From NCBI RefSeq assembly GCF_034676705.1, contig NZ_JAUCBS010000006.1:110476-174475 (forward strand): DNA of 64,000 nt, written 5' to 3'. The stretch is from Gemmobacter sp. (GTDB lineage: Bacteria; Pseudomonadota; Alphaproteobacteria; Rhodobacterales; Rhodobacteraceae). Every line of letters starts with the position of its first letter. The stretch's first letter is position 1. The notes beneath the pieces are model-generated. The model did not search any database. It was not told where the DNA came from and was given only the letters and a program-made list of their open reading frames with translations. Made by a program: the position numbers and the translations under genes. Positions 16,365-24,771 of this stretch are shown piece after piece.

Positions 16365-17405
16365 ATGACGACCGCACCGACGCGCCGCGGCCTGATCGCG
16401 GCTACGGCCATGATGGCCGCATTCGGCCTGGCGACCGCTGCCCATGCCCAGGATTTCAAACTGAAACTCCACCAGTTCCTGCCCGCGCAGGCCCCGGTGC
16501 CGGCCGGCGTGCTGGTGCCCTGGATGGCCAAGGTGGAAAAGGACTCCGGCGGCCGGATCACGTTCGAACATTACCCCGCCATGCAGCTGGGCGGCAAACC
16601 CGGCGAACTGATCGACCAGGTGATCGACGGCGTGGCCGATGTGGTCTGGACCCTGCCGGGCTATACCCCCGGCCGTTTCCCGCGCACCGAGGTGATGGAA
16701 CTGCCGTTCATGATCACCAATGCCGAAGCCTCGTCCCGGGCGTTCTGGGAACTGGGCGAGAAATACATGCTGGATACCGAGCTGAAGGACGTGAAGGTCA
16801 TCGGGTTGTGGAACCACGGCCCCGGCCTGATCCATTCCAAGACCCCGATCACCAAGCCCGAAGACCTCAAGGGCGTGAAACTGCGCGCGCCGACGCGGGT
16901 GACGAACATGATGGTGTCGGCGCTTGGGGCGACGGCGGTGGGCATGCCGGTGCCAGCGGTGACGGAATCGCTGTCCAAGGGGGTGATCGACGCCACCATC
17001 ATCCCGTGGGAGGTGACGGCCTCGCTCAAATCCTCGGAACTGGTGAAACATCACACCGAATTCCCCTCGGCGCCGCTTTATACCTCGTCCTTCGTGCTGG
17101 CAATGAACAAGGATGTCTATGACAAGATGCCCGCCGATCTGAAGGCCGTGATCGACGCGAACTCCGGCGCCGATTTTTCTGCCAATGCCGGCAAGGTCAG
17201 CCAGGCGGCCGACGCCCCGGCGCGCGAGATTGCGGTGAAGCTGGGCAACACCATCGTGGAACTGACCCCCGAACAGATCGCGCCGTGGAAGGCCGGGGCA
17301 CAGGGCACCATCGACCAGTGGATCGCCGACAGCGCGAAGGCCGGGTTCGATGGCAAGGCCCTGGTGGACGAGGCCCGCGCCCTGATCGCCAAGCACACCA
17401 AGTAA
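16365..17405 (+). CDS. dctP: TRAP transporter substrate-binding protein (DctP family)
   Basis: 346 residues with a strong GGGGAGGAG ribosome site. The signal TRRGLIAATAMMAAFGLATAAHA has an RRG twin-arginine-like start and a cleavage site near residue 28. The mature domain is DctP-like: FEHYPAMQLGGKPGELIDQVIDG, GRFPRTEVMELPF, KSKTPITKPEDLKGVKLRAP-type core (here HSKTPITKPEDLKG), then LSKGVIDATIIPWE. It binds a carboxylate-type ligand in the periplasm. It is the first gene of a complete dctPQM operon. The exact substrate cannot be read from the sequence. Confidence 0.93.
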   Translation: MTTAPTRRGLIAATAMMAAFGLATAAHAQDFKLKLHQFLPAQAPVPAGVLVPWMAKVEKDSGGRITFEHYPAMQLGGKPGELIDQVIDGVADVVWTLPGYTPGRFPRTEVMELPFMITNAEASSRAFWELGEKYMLDTELKDVKVIGLWNHGPGLIHSKTPITKPEDLKGVKLRAPTRVTNMMVSALGATAVGMPVPAVTESLSKGVIDATIIPWEVTASLKSSELVKHHTEFPSAPLYTSSFVLAMNKDVYDKMPADLKAVIDANSGADFSANAGKVSQAADAPAREIAVKLGNTIVELTPEQIAPWKAGAQGTIDQWIADSAKAGFDGKALVDEARALIAKHTK

Positions 17406-17412
17406 GCCATGC

Positions 17413-17437
17413 GGCCTGCCGGCACCCCCGGCAGGCC
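17413..17437 (+). terminator. Intercistronic stem-loop between dctP and dctQ
   Basis: A perfect 10-bp stem GGCCTGCCGG / CCGGCAGGCC with a CACCC loop, beginning 8 nt after the dctP stop. No T-run follows, so it is better read as a partial terminator or mRNA-stabilising structure. It could raise binding-protein expression over membrane subunits. Confidence 0.6.
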
Positions 17438-17453
17438 CCGACCGGGGCTGCAT

Positions 17454-17978
17454 ATGGACCGTTTCATCACCGCATTGGCGCGGCTGACCGCGCAGGCCGG
17501 GGGGCTTGTTCTGGGCGCCCTTGTCCTGATGACCTGCGCCTCGATCGTCGGGCGCGCGCTGGCGGGGCTTGGCCTTGGGCCGGTGCCCGGCGATTTCGAA
17601 CTGGTCGAGGCGGGGATCGCCTTTACCGTCTTTGCCTTTCTGCCCTGGTGTTCGGTGACGGCGGGCCATGCCACGGTGGATGTGTTCACCAACGGGCTGG
17701 GCCTGCAACCCAACCGCGTCCTGCTGGCAGTGTGGGAGGTGGTGATGGCGCTGGCCGTCGCGCTGCTGGCCTGGCGGCTGTATGAAGGCGCCATCGGCAA
17801 GGTCCGCAACGGGGAAATCACCCTGTTCCTGCAATTCCCGATCTGGTGGGCCTATGTCGCCTGCCTGGCCCCGGCCTGCATCACGGTGCTGGTGGCGCTG
17901 TGGTCGGCCTTTGACCGCATCCGCGGCGCGATCACCGGGCAGGATACCCGCGCCGTCAAGACGGAGGCACAGCATTGA
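17454..17978 (+). CDS. dctQ: TRAP transporter small permease (DctQ family)
   Basis: 174 residues with four predicted membrane helices: LTAQAGGLVLGALVLMTCASIV, a second around FTVFAFLPWCSVTAG, a third around VVMALAVALLAWRLYEG, and a fourth around WWAYVACLAPACITVLVAL. DctQ proteins bridge the binding protein and the large permease. An alternative in-frame ATG at 17409 would start before the intercistronic hairpin and adds no conserved sequence, so 17454 is preferred. The stop overlaps the dctM start (TTGA). Confidence 0.88.
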   Translation: MDRFITALARLTAQAGGLVLGALVLMTCASIVGRALAGLGLGPVPGDFELVEAGIAFTVFAFLPWCSVTAGHATVDVFTNGLGLQPNRVLLAVWEVVMALAVALLAWRLYEGAIGKVRNGEITLFLQFPIWWAYVACLAPACITVLVALWSAFDRIRGAITGQDTRAVKTEAQH

Positions 17979-19288
17979 GCAATATCGAGATCGGCCTGTG
18001 GTCGTTTCCCGTGCTGCTGGGAATGATCTTCCTGCGCGCGCCCATCGGGCTGGCGATGCTGGTCTGCGGCCTGGGGGGCATGTGGCTGATCACCGGCAGC
18101 CCGAACATGGTGCTGGCCAAGCTGAAAACCGAAACCTACGGCACATTTTCCAGCTATTCGCTGTCGATCATCCCGATATTCCTGCTGATGGGCCATCTGG
18201 CCGGCATCGGCGGCATGAGCCGGTCGCTGTTCAAGGCGGCCGAGGCCTGGCTGGGCCATCTGCGCGGCGGCACGGCGATGGCGGCGGTGGGGGCCTGCGC
18301 AGGCTTCGGGTCGATCTGCGGATCGTCGCTGGCCACGGCGGCCACCATGGCGCAGGTCGCGCTGCCGGAACTCAAGCGCGCGGGCTATGCGGGCGGGCTG
18401 TCCACCGCCACGCTGGCCGCCGGCGGCACGCTGGGGATCCTGATCCCGCCATCGGTGGTGCTGGTGGTTTACGCCACGCTGACCGAACAGAACATCGCCA
18501 AGCTGTTCCTGGCGGCCTTTGTCCCCGGCATCCTGGCGGCGCTTGGCTACATGCTGGTGATCGCGCTGTTCGTGCGGATCTACCCGGAGTCGGGCGGTGC
18601 GCAGCCGCGCCTGCCCATGGCGGAACGGTTCCGCGCGCTGGTGGCGGTCTGGCCGGTGCTGCTGATCTTCATCGCGGTGGTCGGCGGCATCTATACCGGC
18701 ATCTTCACGCCGACCGAGGGCGCCTCGGTCGGGGCGCTGGGGACGGGGCTGGTGGCCTGGGCATCAGGGCAACTGTCGATGCAGCGGTTCCGGGCAGCGG
18801 TGCTGGCCACGGCAAACGGCACGGCGATGATCTTTTTCATCGTGCTGGGGGCGGCGTTCTTCAACGCCTTCCTTGCGCTGTCACAGGTGCCGCAGGCGAT
18901 TTCGGGCTGGGTGGTCGATCAGGGCTGGGCGCCGATGTCGGTGCTGTTCGCCATCCTGGTCCTGTATCTGCTGCTGGGCTGCGTGATGGACAGCCTGTCG
19001 ATGATCCTGCTGACCATCCCGATCTTTTTCCCGGTGATGACCAGCCTGGATTTCGGGCTAAGCCAGGAACACATGGCGATCTGGTTCGGCATTCTGGTGC
19101 TGATCGTGGTCGAGGTCGGGCTGATCACCCCGCCGGTCGGCATGAACCTGTTCATCATCAACGCGATGGACAAATCCACCCCGATCACCGCCACCTATCA
19201 TGCGGTGATGTATTTCGTCGCCTCGGATATCCTGCGGGTGGTGCTGCTGGCGCTGATCCCGGCGATCACGCTGTTCCTGATCCCCTAG
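17975..19288 (+). CDS. dctM: TRAP transporter large permease (DctM family)
   Basis: 437 residues starting at TTG, with GGAGG about seven bases upstream and a 4-nt overlap with dctQ. It has roughly 12 hydrophobic helices. DctM landmarks are MGHLAGIGGMSRSLF, GSICGSSLATAATMAQVALP, LAAGGTLGILIPPSVVLVVYA, FTPTEGASVGALG and LITPPVGMNLFIINA. It forms the ion-coupled translocation channel of the TRAP system. Confidence 0.94.
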   Translation: MSNIEIGLWSFPVLLGMIFLRAPIGLAMLVCGLGGMWLITGSPNMVLAKLKTETYGTFSSYSLSIIPIFLLMGHLAGIGGMSRSLFKAAEAWLGHLRGGTAMAAVGACAGFGSICGSSLATAATMAQVALPELKRAGYAGGLSTATLAAGGTLGILIPPSVVLVVYATLTEQNIAKLFLAAFVPGILAALGYMLVIALFVRIYPESGGAQPRLPMAERFRALVAVWPVLLIFIAVVGGIYTGIFTPTEGASVGALGTGLVAWASGQLSMQRFRAAVLATANGTAMIFFIVLGAAFFNAFLALSQVPQAISGWVVDQGWAPMSVLFAILVLYLLLGCVMDSLSMILLTIPIFFPVMTSLDFGLSQEHMAIWFGILVLIVVEVGLITPPVGMNLFIINAMDKSTPITATYHAVMYFVASDILRVVLLALIPAITLFLIP

Positions 19289-19329
19289 GGTGGATCGACC
19301 TTCGGACATGAGGTGCCCTTTGCCGGCCG

Positions 19330-19354
19330 CTGGAGGGGTTTCACACCCCTCCAG
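19330..19354. terminator. Bidirectional terminator hairpin
   Basis: CTGGAGGGG / CCCCTCCAG pair perfectly (9 bp) around a seven-base TTTCACA loop, between convergent dctM and the FAD hydroxylase gene. The adjacent CCCCGTGGGGTATTT then CAAGATGAAAG resembles the intergenic motif common after genes in Rhodobacteraceae. The rest of the 19289-19461 gap shows nothing else. Confidence 0.6.
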
Positions 19355-19461
19355 ACCTCCCCGTGGGGTATTTCCGGCAAGATGAAAGCAGCAACAGGGA
19401 AGGCGGGGCGGTAGGGGCAGATTCCGCTGACGGGTTGCCGACTGTCGATCCGGCGAGGGGA

Positions 19462-20703
19462 TCACCCTGCGGGAATGATCGGTGGCCGGGCGTTCAGCAC
19501 ATCCACGCTGAACCCGGCCAGCCGTTTGTAATGTTCGGCATGGGCGGCCAGGTCTGCGCGGGGGATCACCTCATCGATCTGGTCGAACACGCCACCGCAG
19601 CGGTCCTCGACCATCTGCATCACGGCATCGGGTCCGCTGCCCCGGTTGGCCAGCCCCACGGCGGTGGTGCGGGGGCGCACCTCGGCCTCATAGGTCTCCA
19701 GCGCCTGCGGCGTGACGCCATGGGCGCGGATCGCGGCGCCGATCATCCGGGCATCGACAATCGCCTGGCTGGCACCGTTCGACCCCACCGGATAGGTCGG
19801 GTGCGCGGCGTCGCCCATCAGGGTCACGCGGCCATTGGTCCAGCGCGGCAGGGGGTCGCGGTCGACCATGGGGTATTCGTAAACCTCGGCCGCGCCGGCG
19901 ATCAGGGCGGGCACATCCAGCCAGTCGAACCGCCAGCCGGCAAAGGCGGGGGCAAAATCGGCAAGGTTCGCGGCGCGGTTCCAGTCCTCCTTGTTCCAGC
20001 CCTGCGACGGGTCGATGCGCAGTTCGGCGATCCAGTTCATGGTGACAAGGCCGGTCGCCGGATCGGGGTCAGAGATGGGATAGGCGACGATGCGCTGCGT
20101 ATCGTGCCCGGCCAGCGCCATGGCCGCCCCGCCAAAGAACGGCGGCGCCTGGGTGGTGCCGCGCCACAGCACGGCGCCGGCCCAGATCGGTGCGCCCTCG
20201 GCCGGATACATCTGGCGGCGGATCGCGGAATGGATGCCATCGGCGGCCACCAGCAGGGCGCCCGTCTCCTCGGCCCCGTCCAGCAGCAGCGTGGCATCGC
20301 CGGCGCCCGCGCGATAGCCGGTGGCGCGCGATCCGGTCACCAGCACATCCGCCCCGGCCCGTTCCACCAGCCGTTCGGCCAGCAGCATCTGCAACCGCCC
20401 GCGATGGACGGAATATTGCGGCCAGCGATACCCCGCCGCCAGTCCGCGCGGTTCTTCCCAGATCGTCCGGCCGGATTTCGAATAGAACCCGTATTGCCGG
20501 GTGCGCACCCCGATGCGGTCCAGATCGTCGCCCAGCCCCAGATCCCGCAATTCGCGCACGGCATTGGGTTGCAGGTTGATCCCCACCCCCAGCGGCCGCA
20601 GCGCGCGCACCGATTCATGGATGCGGAACGGCACCCCGATCTGGTGCAGCGTCAGGCCCAGCGTCAGCCCGGCAATTCCGGCGCCCGCGATCAGAACGGT
20701 CAT
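19462..20703 (-). CDS. FAD-dependent aromatic-ring hydroxylase (PhzS/salicylate hydroxylase-like)
   Basis: A 413-residue class A flavoprotein monooxygenase. N-terminal Rossmann motif is VLIAGAGIAGLTLGL; the ADP-ribose Glu/Ser region is HESVRALRPLGVG. The DG motif reads LLVAADGIHSAIRR, and the GD motif is VTLMGDAAHPTYPVGSNGASQAI. Such enzymes hydroxylate phenolic or heteroaromatic acids with NAD(P)H and O2. Paired with the molybdenum hydroxylase operon 13 kb away it could act on a hydroxylated heterocycle, but the distance makes this speculative. It is a single-gene unit, divergent from the recombinase gene. Confidence 0.85.
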   Translation of the reverse strand: MTVLIAGAGIAGLTLGLTLHQIGVPFRIHESVRALRPLGVGINLQPNAVRELRDLGLGDDLDRIGVRTRQYGFYSKSGRTIWEEPRGLAAGYRWPQYSVHRGRLQMLLAERLVERAGADVLVTGSRATGYRAGAGDATLLLDGAEETGALLVAADGIHSAIRRQMYPAEGAPIWAGAVLWRGTTQAPPFFGGAAMALAGHDTQRIVAYPISDPDPATGLVTMNWIAELRIDPSQGWNKEDWNRAANLADFAPAFAGWRFDWLDVPALIAGAAEVYEYPMVDRDPLPRWTNGRVTLMGDAAHPTYPVGSNGASQAIVDARMIGAAIRAHGVTPQALETYEAEVRPRTTAVGLANRGSGPDAVMQMVEDRCGGVFDQIDEVIPRADLAAHAEHYKRLAGFSVDVLNARPPIIPAG

Positions 20704-20765
20704 GGCATCTCCTCCGTCGTCGAGGCAGGATAGGGGCTGCGCCCGCCGCCATGCAAGGACTGCCC

Positions 20766-21650
20766 ATGCCGCTGATCGGCTATGCCCGCGTCTCGACCGA
20801 GGATCAGACCGCCGACCCCCAGGAACGCGAGCTGCGCGCGGCGGGCTGCGCCGAGATCCATCGCGAACAAGGGTCGGGCGGCAACCGCAGCCGGCCGGTG
20901 CTGGCCCGGCTGATGGACCGGATCGGCAAGGGCGATGTGCTGGTGGTGGTGCGCATCGACCGGCTGGCGCGGTCGCTGGCGCATCTGCTGGAGCTGCTGG
21001 ACCGGCTGGAGGCGAAGGGCGCGCATTTCCGCTCGCTGAACGACCCGATCGACACGTCCAGCCCGCAAGGCAAGTTCACGCTGCAAGTGCTGGGCGCGGC
21101 GGCGGAATTCGAACGCGCGCTGATCCGCGAACGCACCCGCGCCGGGTTGCAATCGGCCCGGGCGCAGGGCCGCATCGGCGGCAATCCGGGCCTGCGCGCC
21201 GGCGATCCGCGCGCGATCCGCAAGGTGGTGCAGGCGCGGCGCGACACCTATCTGGAGCGGCTGAACGAAACCGCCGAGGATTGGGTGCCGCTGGTGCGCC
21301 GCCACCGCCCCGACATGCCGTGGGAGGATCTGGTGCGCCTGATCAACGCCCGCTTGGCCCAGGGGCGAGAGTCCTGGACCCTGACCCGCCTGCGCCGCGC
21401 CGTCGGCGCCTATGTGGCCGAAGGCATGCTGCCCGAAACCCTGCTGGCCCCGGCCCCCCGCGCTGCCAGCGACGACCGCCTGCCCGCGCTGGTCGCCGCG
21501 CTGCGGGGGGCCGACCCGGACATGACCCTGCAACAGATCTGCGACCGGCTGGAGGCGATGCGCGAACGCACCCCGCGCGGGCGCAGCAAGTGGCAGCCCT
21601 CCTCGGTCCGCATGCTGCTGGAACGGGCGGAGAAGCTGGGCCTGCTGTAG
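20766..21650 (+). CDS. Solitary serine recombinase (resolvase family) with unusual C-terminal region
   Basis: 294 residues. The catalytic domain is canonical: GYARVSTEDQ gives Ser10 and Arg8 at the resolvase positions, then VVRIDRLARSLAHLLELL and FTLQVLGAAAEFERALIRERTRAG. The C-terminal 130 residues differ from the single short helix-turn-helix of Tn3-type resolvases. Two similar blocks are visible, WEDLVRLINARLAQG...SWTLTRLRRAV and LQQICDRLEAMRERTPRGRSKWQPSSVRMLL, each resembling the helix pair of recombinase DNA-binding domains. No transposon genes, inverted segment or obvious crossover sites surround it. An upstream in-frame ATG at 20751 exists, but the 20766 start gives the standard N-terminus. 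Confidence 0.85.
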   Translation: MPLIGYARVSTEDQTADPQERELRAAGCAEIHREQGSGGNRSRPVLARLMDRIGKGDVLVVVRIDRLARSLAHLLELLDRLEAKGAHFRSLNDPIDTSSPQGKFTLQVLGAAAEFERALIRERTRAGLQSARAQGRIGGNPGLRAGDPRAIRKVVQARRDTYLERLNETAEDWVPLVRRHRPDMPWEDLVRLINARLAQGRESWTLTRLRRAVGAYVAEGMLPETLLAPAPRAASDDRLPALVAALRGADPDMTLQQICDRLEAMRERTPRGRSKWQPSSVRMLLERAEKLGLL

Positions 21651-21662
21651 GGCGGCAGGCCC
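21638..21662. terminator. Bidirectional terminator between recombinase and thiY
   Basis: GGGCCTGC and GCAGGCCC form an 8-bp stem overlapping the recombinase stop codon, in the 21-nt gap between two convergent genes. There is no U-run. Confidence 0.45.
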
Positions 21663-21671
21663 CGGCAGGGA

Positions 21672-22652
21672 TCAGTCGCGCATCCAGCGCTGATCGTACC
21701 AGCCCGACACATCGCCTGGCCAGGCCCGCGGCGCGCCGCCTGCATCCTTCAGCACTCCGCTGTCGAACAGGAACCGCGCCATGGTGACAAAGCGGTCGGG
21801 GTCGATCCGGCCCACGGGTGCATCGCCATCGCGCAGATAGCCGCCATCGGCGATGGCCTTCATCGAACCATGGACCAGATCCCGGTTCGGGAAATCGCCC
21901 GCCTTGATCAGCAGATCCGCCGCCTCGGCCGGGTAGTCGGCCGCCCATTCATAGCCCGCCTGCGTGGCCTGCATGAAGGCCGTCACCACCTGCGGCTTGT
22001 CGGCCAGCGTCTTGCCGCTGGCGGCGATATAGCCGTTGTGCTGGTCGGGGATGCCGTAATCGGCATAGGCAAAGGCCGATTGGCGCCGGCCCAGCAGGGT
22101 GCCGTTCACGCCTTCCCAGGTGGCCACCTCCAGCGTGAAATCCACCGCGCCGCTGGCCAGCGCCTCGTAGGCGCCGGTCCCAAGGGTCACGGTATCCCAG
22201 ACCGGATCGCCGCCATCGGCGCGGATCATGGTGCCGATCAGCGCCGCCTCCCATGCGCTGCCGAAACCGGCATAGATCTTGCCCGACAGATCGGCCGGGC
22301 GTTTGATCGCGGCATTGTCGGTGTTGTAGACCAGCCGCCCGGTTTCATGCTGCATGGTGGCCCACAGCGCGGTCATGTCGGCGCCGCCGGCCCTGGCGCT
22401 CATGAACCCCAGCGAGGTGAGATAGCCGAAATCCGTCACCCCGCCGGCCAGCAGCGCGGCGGAACTGGTGTCGGAATAGGGCAGGATGTCCACCGTCAGC
22501 CCGGCATCGGCGTAGAACCCCTTGTCGCGCGCGACGACCAGCCCGATGTGGTTGGTGTTCAACGTCCAGTCCAGGGCGATGGTGACGGGCGTATCGGCCA
22601 GGACCGGCAGCGGCAGGGCCAGGCAGGTGGCCAGCAGAATGGGGCGGATCAT
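21672..22652 (-). CDS. thiY: Thiamine-precursor (HMP) ABC transporter substrate-binding protein
   Basis: 326 residues of the NMT1/THI5-like family. The signal peptide is PILLATCLALPLPVLA. The mature N-terminus TPVTIALDWTLNTNHIGLVVARDKGFYADAGL is typical of proteins binding hydroxymethylpyrimidine-like ligands, followed by DILPYSDTSSAALLAGG. NMT1-family proteins also bind taurine or nitrate, but the TPP riboswitch and YkoF in the same operon point to a thiamine precursor. It is the last gene of ykoF-thiX-thiZ-thiY and overlaps thiZ by 4 nt. Confidence 0.9.
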   Translation of the reverse strand: MIRPILLATCLALPLPVLADTPVTIALDWTLNTNHIGLVVARDKGFYADAGLTVDILPYSDTSSAALLAGGVTDFGYLTSLGFMSARAGGADMTALWATMQHETGRLVYNTDNAAIKRPADLSGKIYAGFGSAWEAALIGTMIRADGGDPVWDTVTLGTGAYEALASGAVDFTLEVATWEGVNGTLLGRRQSAFAYADYGIPDQHNGYIAASGKTLADKPQVVTAFMQATQAGYEWAADYPAEAADLLIKAGDFPNRDLVHGSMKAIADGGYLRDGDAPVGRIDPDRFVTMARFLFDSGVLKDAGGAPRAWPGDVSGWYDQRWMRD

Positions 22653-23389
22653 CGGGGCGGTTCCTCCAGCAGCAGGGATTTCAGGGTTTCGCGCAACGGG
22701 GCCATGCGGGCCTCGGTCCGGGCGGAATGGGGGGTGGGCACGGGAATGTCGGCGATGATGCGGCCGGGGCTGCCGGCCATTACCAGGATACGGTCGGCAA
22801 GGCCCGTCGCCTCGTGCAGGTCATGCGTCACCAGCAGCACGCCGCGCGGGTGGTCGGTCAGCCGCGCCAGCAGCCAGTCCTGCATGCGCAGCCGCGTCAC
22901 GGCATCCAGCGCGGAAAACGGCTCGTCCAGCAGCAGGAAGCGGCCATCCTGCACGATGGTGCGCAGAAAGGCGGCGCGCTGGCGCATGCCGCCCGACAGC
23001 TGCGCCGGAAACTGGCCTTGCGTGCCTTCCAGCCCGAAGGGGGCGAACAGCGGCGCCACGCGGGCTTGCGCGGCACGGCGGGGGTGGCCCGCCACCTCCA
23101 GCCCCAGCGCGGCGTTCCGGGCGATGGTCAGCCAGGGAAACAGCGCATCGCTTTGCGGCTGATAGCAGATGCCCGGATGCGGGCGCGACACCGGCCTGCC
23201 GTCCAGCAACAGGTCGCCCCGCCCCACCGGCCCGCCTGCCAGCCCCGCCAGCCATTTCAGCACCGAGGTCTTGCCGCAGCCCGACGGGCCGATCAGCGCG
23301 GTAATCCCGCTATCGGGCAGCGACAGCGACAGGTCGCGCACCAGATCGCGGCCGCCGGCGACAATGGTCAGGCCCCGGATCTCAAGCAT
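22649..23389 (-). CDS. thiZ: ABC transporter ATP-binding protein (ThiZ)
   Basis: 246 residues. Walker A is GPSGCGKTSVLKWLAGL, the signature is LSGGMRQRAAFLRTI, and Walker B is RFLLLDEPFSALDA, followed by LLVTHDLHEATGLADRI. It belongs to the SsuB/TauB/ThiZ group and energises the transporter encoded with it. It overlaps the permease gene by 8 nt and thiY by 4 nt, so expression is coupled. The assignment to thiamine-precursor import rests on the riboswitch and YkoF upstream. Confidence 0.9.
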   Translation of the reverse strand: MLEIRGLTIVAGGRDLVRDLSLSLPDSGITALIGPSGCGKTSVLKWLAGLAGGPVGRGDLLLDGRPVSRPHPGICYQPQSDALFPWLTIARNAALGLEVAGHPRRAAQARVAPLFAPFGLEGTQGQFPAQLSGGMRQRAAFLRTIVQDGRFLLLDEPFSALDAVTRLRMQDWLLARLTDHPRGVLLVTHDLHEATGLADRILVMAGSPGRIIADIPVPTPHSARTEARMAPLRETLKSLLLEEPPR

Positions 23390-24143
23390 GGCCGCGCCCC
23401 TCGGGCCCCCGGGTGGTCAGCCTGTCCAGCCCCCGCAACAGGCCCAGCAAGGCCAGCGTCAGCCCGGCCGAGACCACGACGGCGGCCAGCACCAGATCGG
23501 CGCGGAAGTTGTTCTTGGCCGACAGGATGTAGATCCCCAGCCCCTGCCGCGCCCCGGCATATTCGGCAAAGATCGTCGCCACCACCGCATAGGTTGCCGA
23601 AATGCGCAGGCCAGCCAGGAACGGCGCCCGCGCGGCCGGCAGGGTGGCGCGGCGGAACACCGTCCATCGGCCCGCCCCCATCGACACCAGCAGGTCGGCA
23701 AAGGCCTGCGGCACCTGGCGATAGCCCGACAACAGGCTGAGCAGCATGGGAAAGAACGTGACCAGCACCACCAGCACGATCTTGGGCAACAGGCCAAAGC
23801 CGAACCACAGGATCATCAGCGGCGCCAGCGCCACCAGCGGCACCGTCTGGCTGACCACGAAAATCGGCATCAGCGCCCGTTCGGCCCATGGCGTGAAATG
23901 CAGTGCAACCGAGATGGCCGCCGCGAAGCCCACCGATATGCCAAAGCCCAGGGCCACCACCCGCAGCGTGGCCAGCGCGTGGCCCCCGATCTCGGCCCGC
24001 TGCGCCCATAGCGCGGCCACCACGCCCGACGGCGGCGGCAGGATCAGCCCCGACACGCCCGACAGGCGGCAATAGCCCTCCCACACCGCAAGCAGCATCA
24101 GGGCAAGCAGGATCGTCGGCAGACTGCGCTGCAACATCGGCAT
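23382..24143 (-). CDS. thiX: ABC transporter permease (ThiX)
   Basis: 253 residues with about six membrane helices, BPD_transp_1 type. The EAA-like loop reads DLLVSMGAGRWTVFRRATLPAARAP. Context gives the function: second gene of a TPP-riboswitch operon with YkoF, ThiZ and ThiY. The start at 24143 is an ATG 15 nt after the ykoF stop; an ATG two codons later is also possible and upstream ribosome binding is weak for both. Confidence 0.88.
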   Translation of the reverse strand: MPMLQRSLPTILLALMLLAVWEGYCRLSGVSGLILPPPSGVVAALWAQRAEIGGHALATLRVVALGFGISVGFAAAISVALHFTPWAERALMPIFVVSQTVPLVALAPLMILWFGFGLLPKIVLVVLVTFFPMLLSLLSGYRQVPQAFADLLVSMGAGRWTVFRRATLPAARAPFLAGLRISATYAVVATIFAEYAGARQGLGIYILSAKNNFRADLVLAAVVVSAGLTLALLGLLRGLDRLTTRGPEGRGHA

Positions 24144-24158
24144 ACTTTCTGGCTGGGA

Positions 24159-24770
24159 TCAGCGGCGCGACGGGCTGTTGGCCGAAGCCGTCAGGTCAAT
24201 GGTCACATGGCCTTCGGCCGGACCGAAGCGCAGGAACGCCTGCCGCAGCGTTTCGAACACCGCGCCGGCATCGCCCCGCAGGCGGGTGCAGAAATTCTTG
24301 GACGTCAGGAAGGTGCCCGAGGATTTCAGAAAGTCGATGCAGCCATAGATCTCGTCCATGTGCCGGTCCTGCCCCAGCACATACAGCGAAAACTGCACGT
24401 CGATCTCGACCCCCGCCAGCGGCGCGCCCTGCACGGCGGCCAGCGCCTGTGCCTGACGGTCTGCCAGCGGCAGGCCCTGCGCCACGGCCAGCACCTCGCA
24501 CCGGCAGGACGGCTCGTCCGGCTCGCCCGGGCACCCGCGCGAGATCGTGGCATGCATGGTCACATGCGCCGGACTGCGGGCAGCACCGGCGAACAGGTCG
24601 CGCATGGCGCCGAACAGCGGTTCGGGCGCGCCCACCATCAGGGTGGACATGTCGTCCGTCTGGATCCGCAGATGGTCACGATAGGGGGCCAGCGCCTCCA
24701 GCCCCGACAGGATGACGCCGACGAAATCCGACGTCATGGGATAAAGCGACACCTGCGCGCCGATGAACAT
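24159..24770 (-). CDS. ykoF: YkoF-family thiamine/hydroxymethylpyrimidine-binding protein
   Basis: A 203-residue cytoplasmic protein with two tandem YkoF-like ferredoxin folds: FIGAQVSLYPMTSDFVGVILSG at the start and EIDVQFSLYVLGQDRHMDEIYG in the second half. YkoF proteins bind thiamine or its pyrimidine moiety and accompany precursor transporters. The start is placed at the ATG at 24770. An earlier in-frame ATG at 24791 lies in the P5 loop of the TPP riboswitch and would not be a real start. The ribosome site overlaps the 3' side of the riboswitch, which suggests translational control of the whole operon. Confidence 0.9.
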   Translation of the reverse strand: MFIGAQVSLYPMTSDFVGVILSGLEALAPYRDHLRIQTDDMSTLMVGAPEPLFGAMRDLFAGAARSPAHVTMHATISRGCPGEPDEPSCRCEVLAVAQGLPLADRQAQALAAVQGAPLAGVEIDVQFSLYVLGQDRHMDEIYGCIDFLKSSGTFLTSKNFCTRLRGDAGAVFETLRQAFLRFGPAEGHVTIDLTASANSPSRR

Positions 24771-24771
24771 A

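Noticed and set aside
20751..21672. Evidence of a transposon or genomic island around the serine recombinase
   Set aside because: No terminal inverted repeats, transposase, tRNA or composition change is seen on either side.
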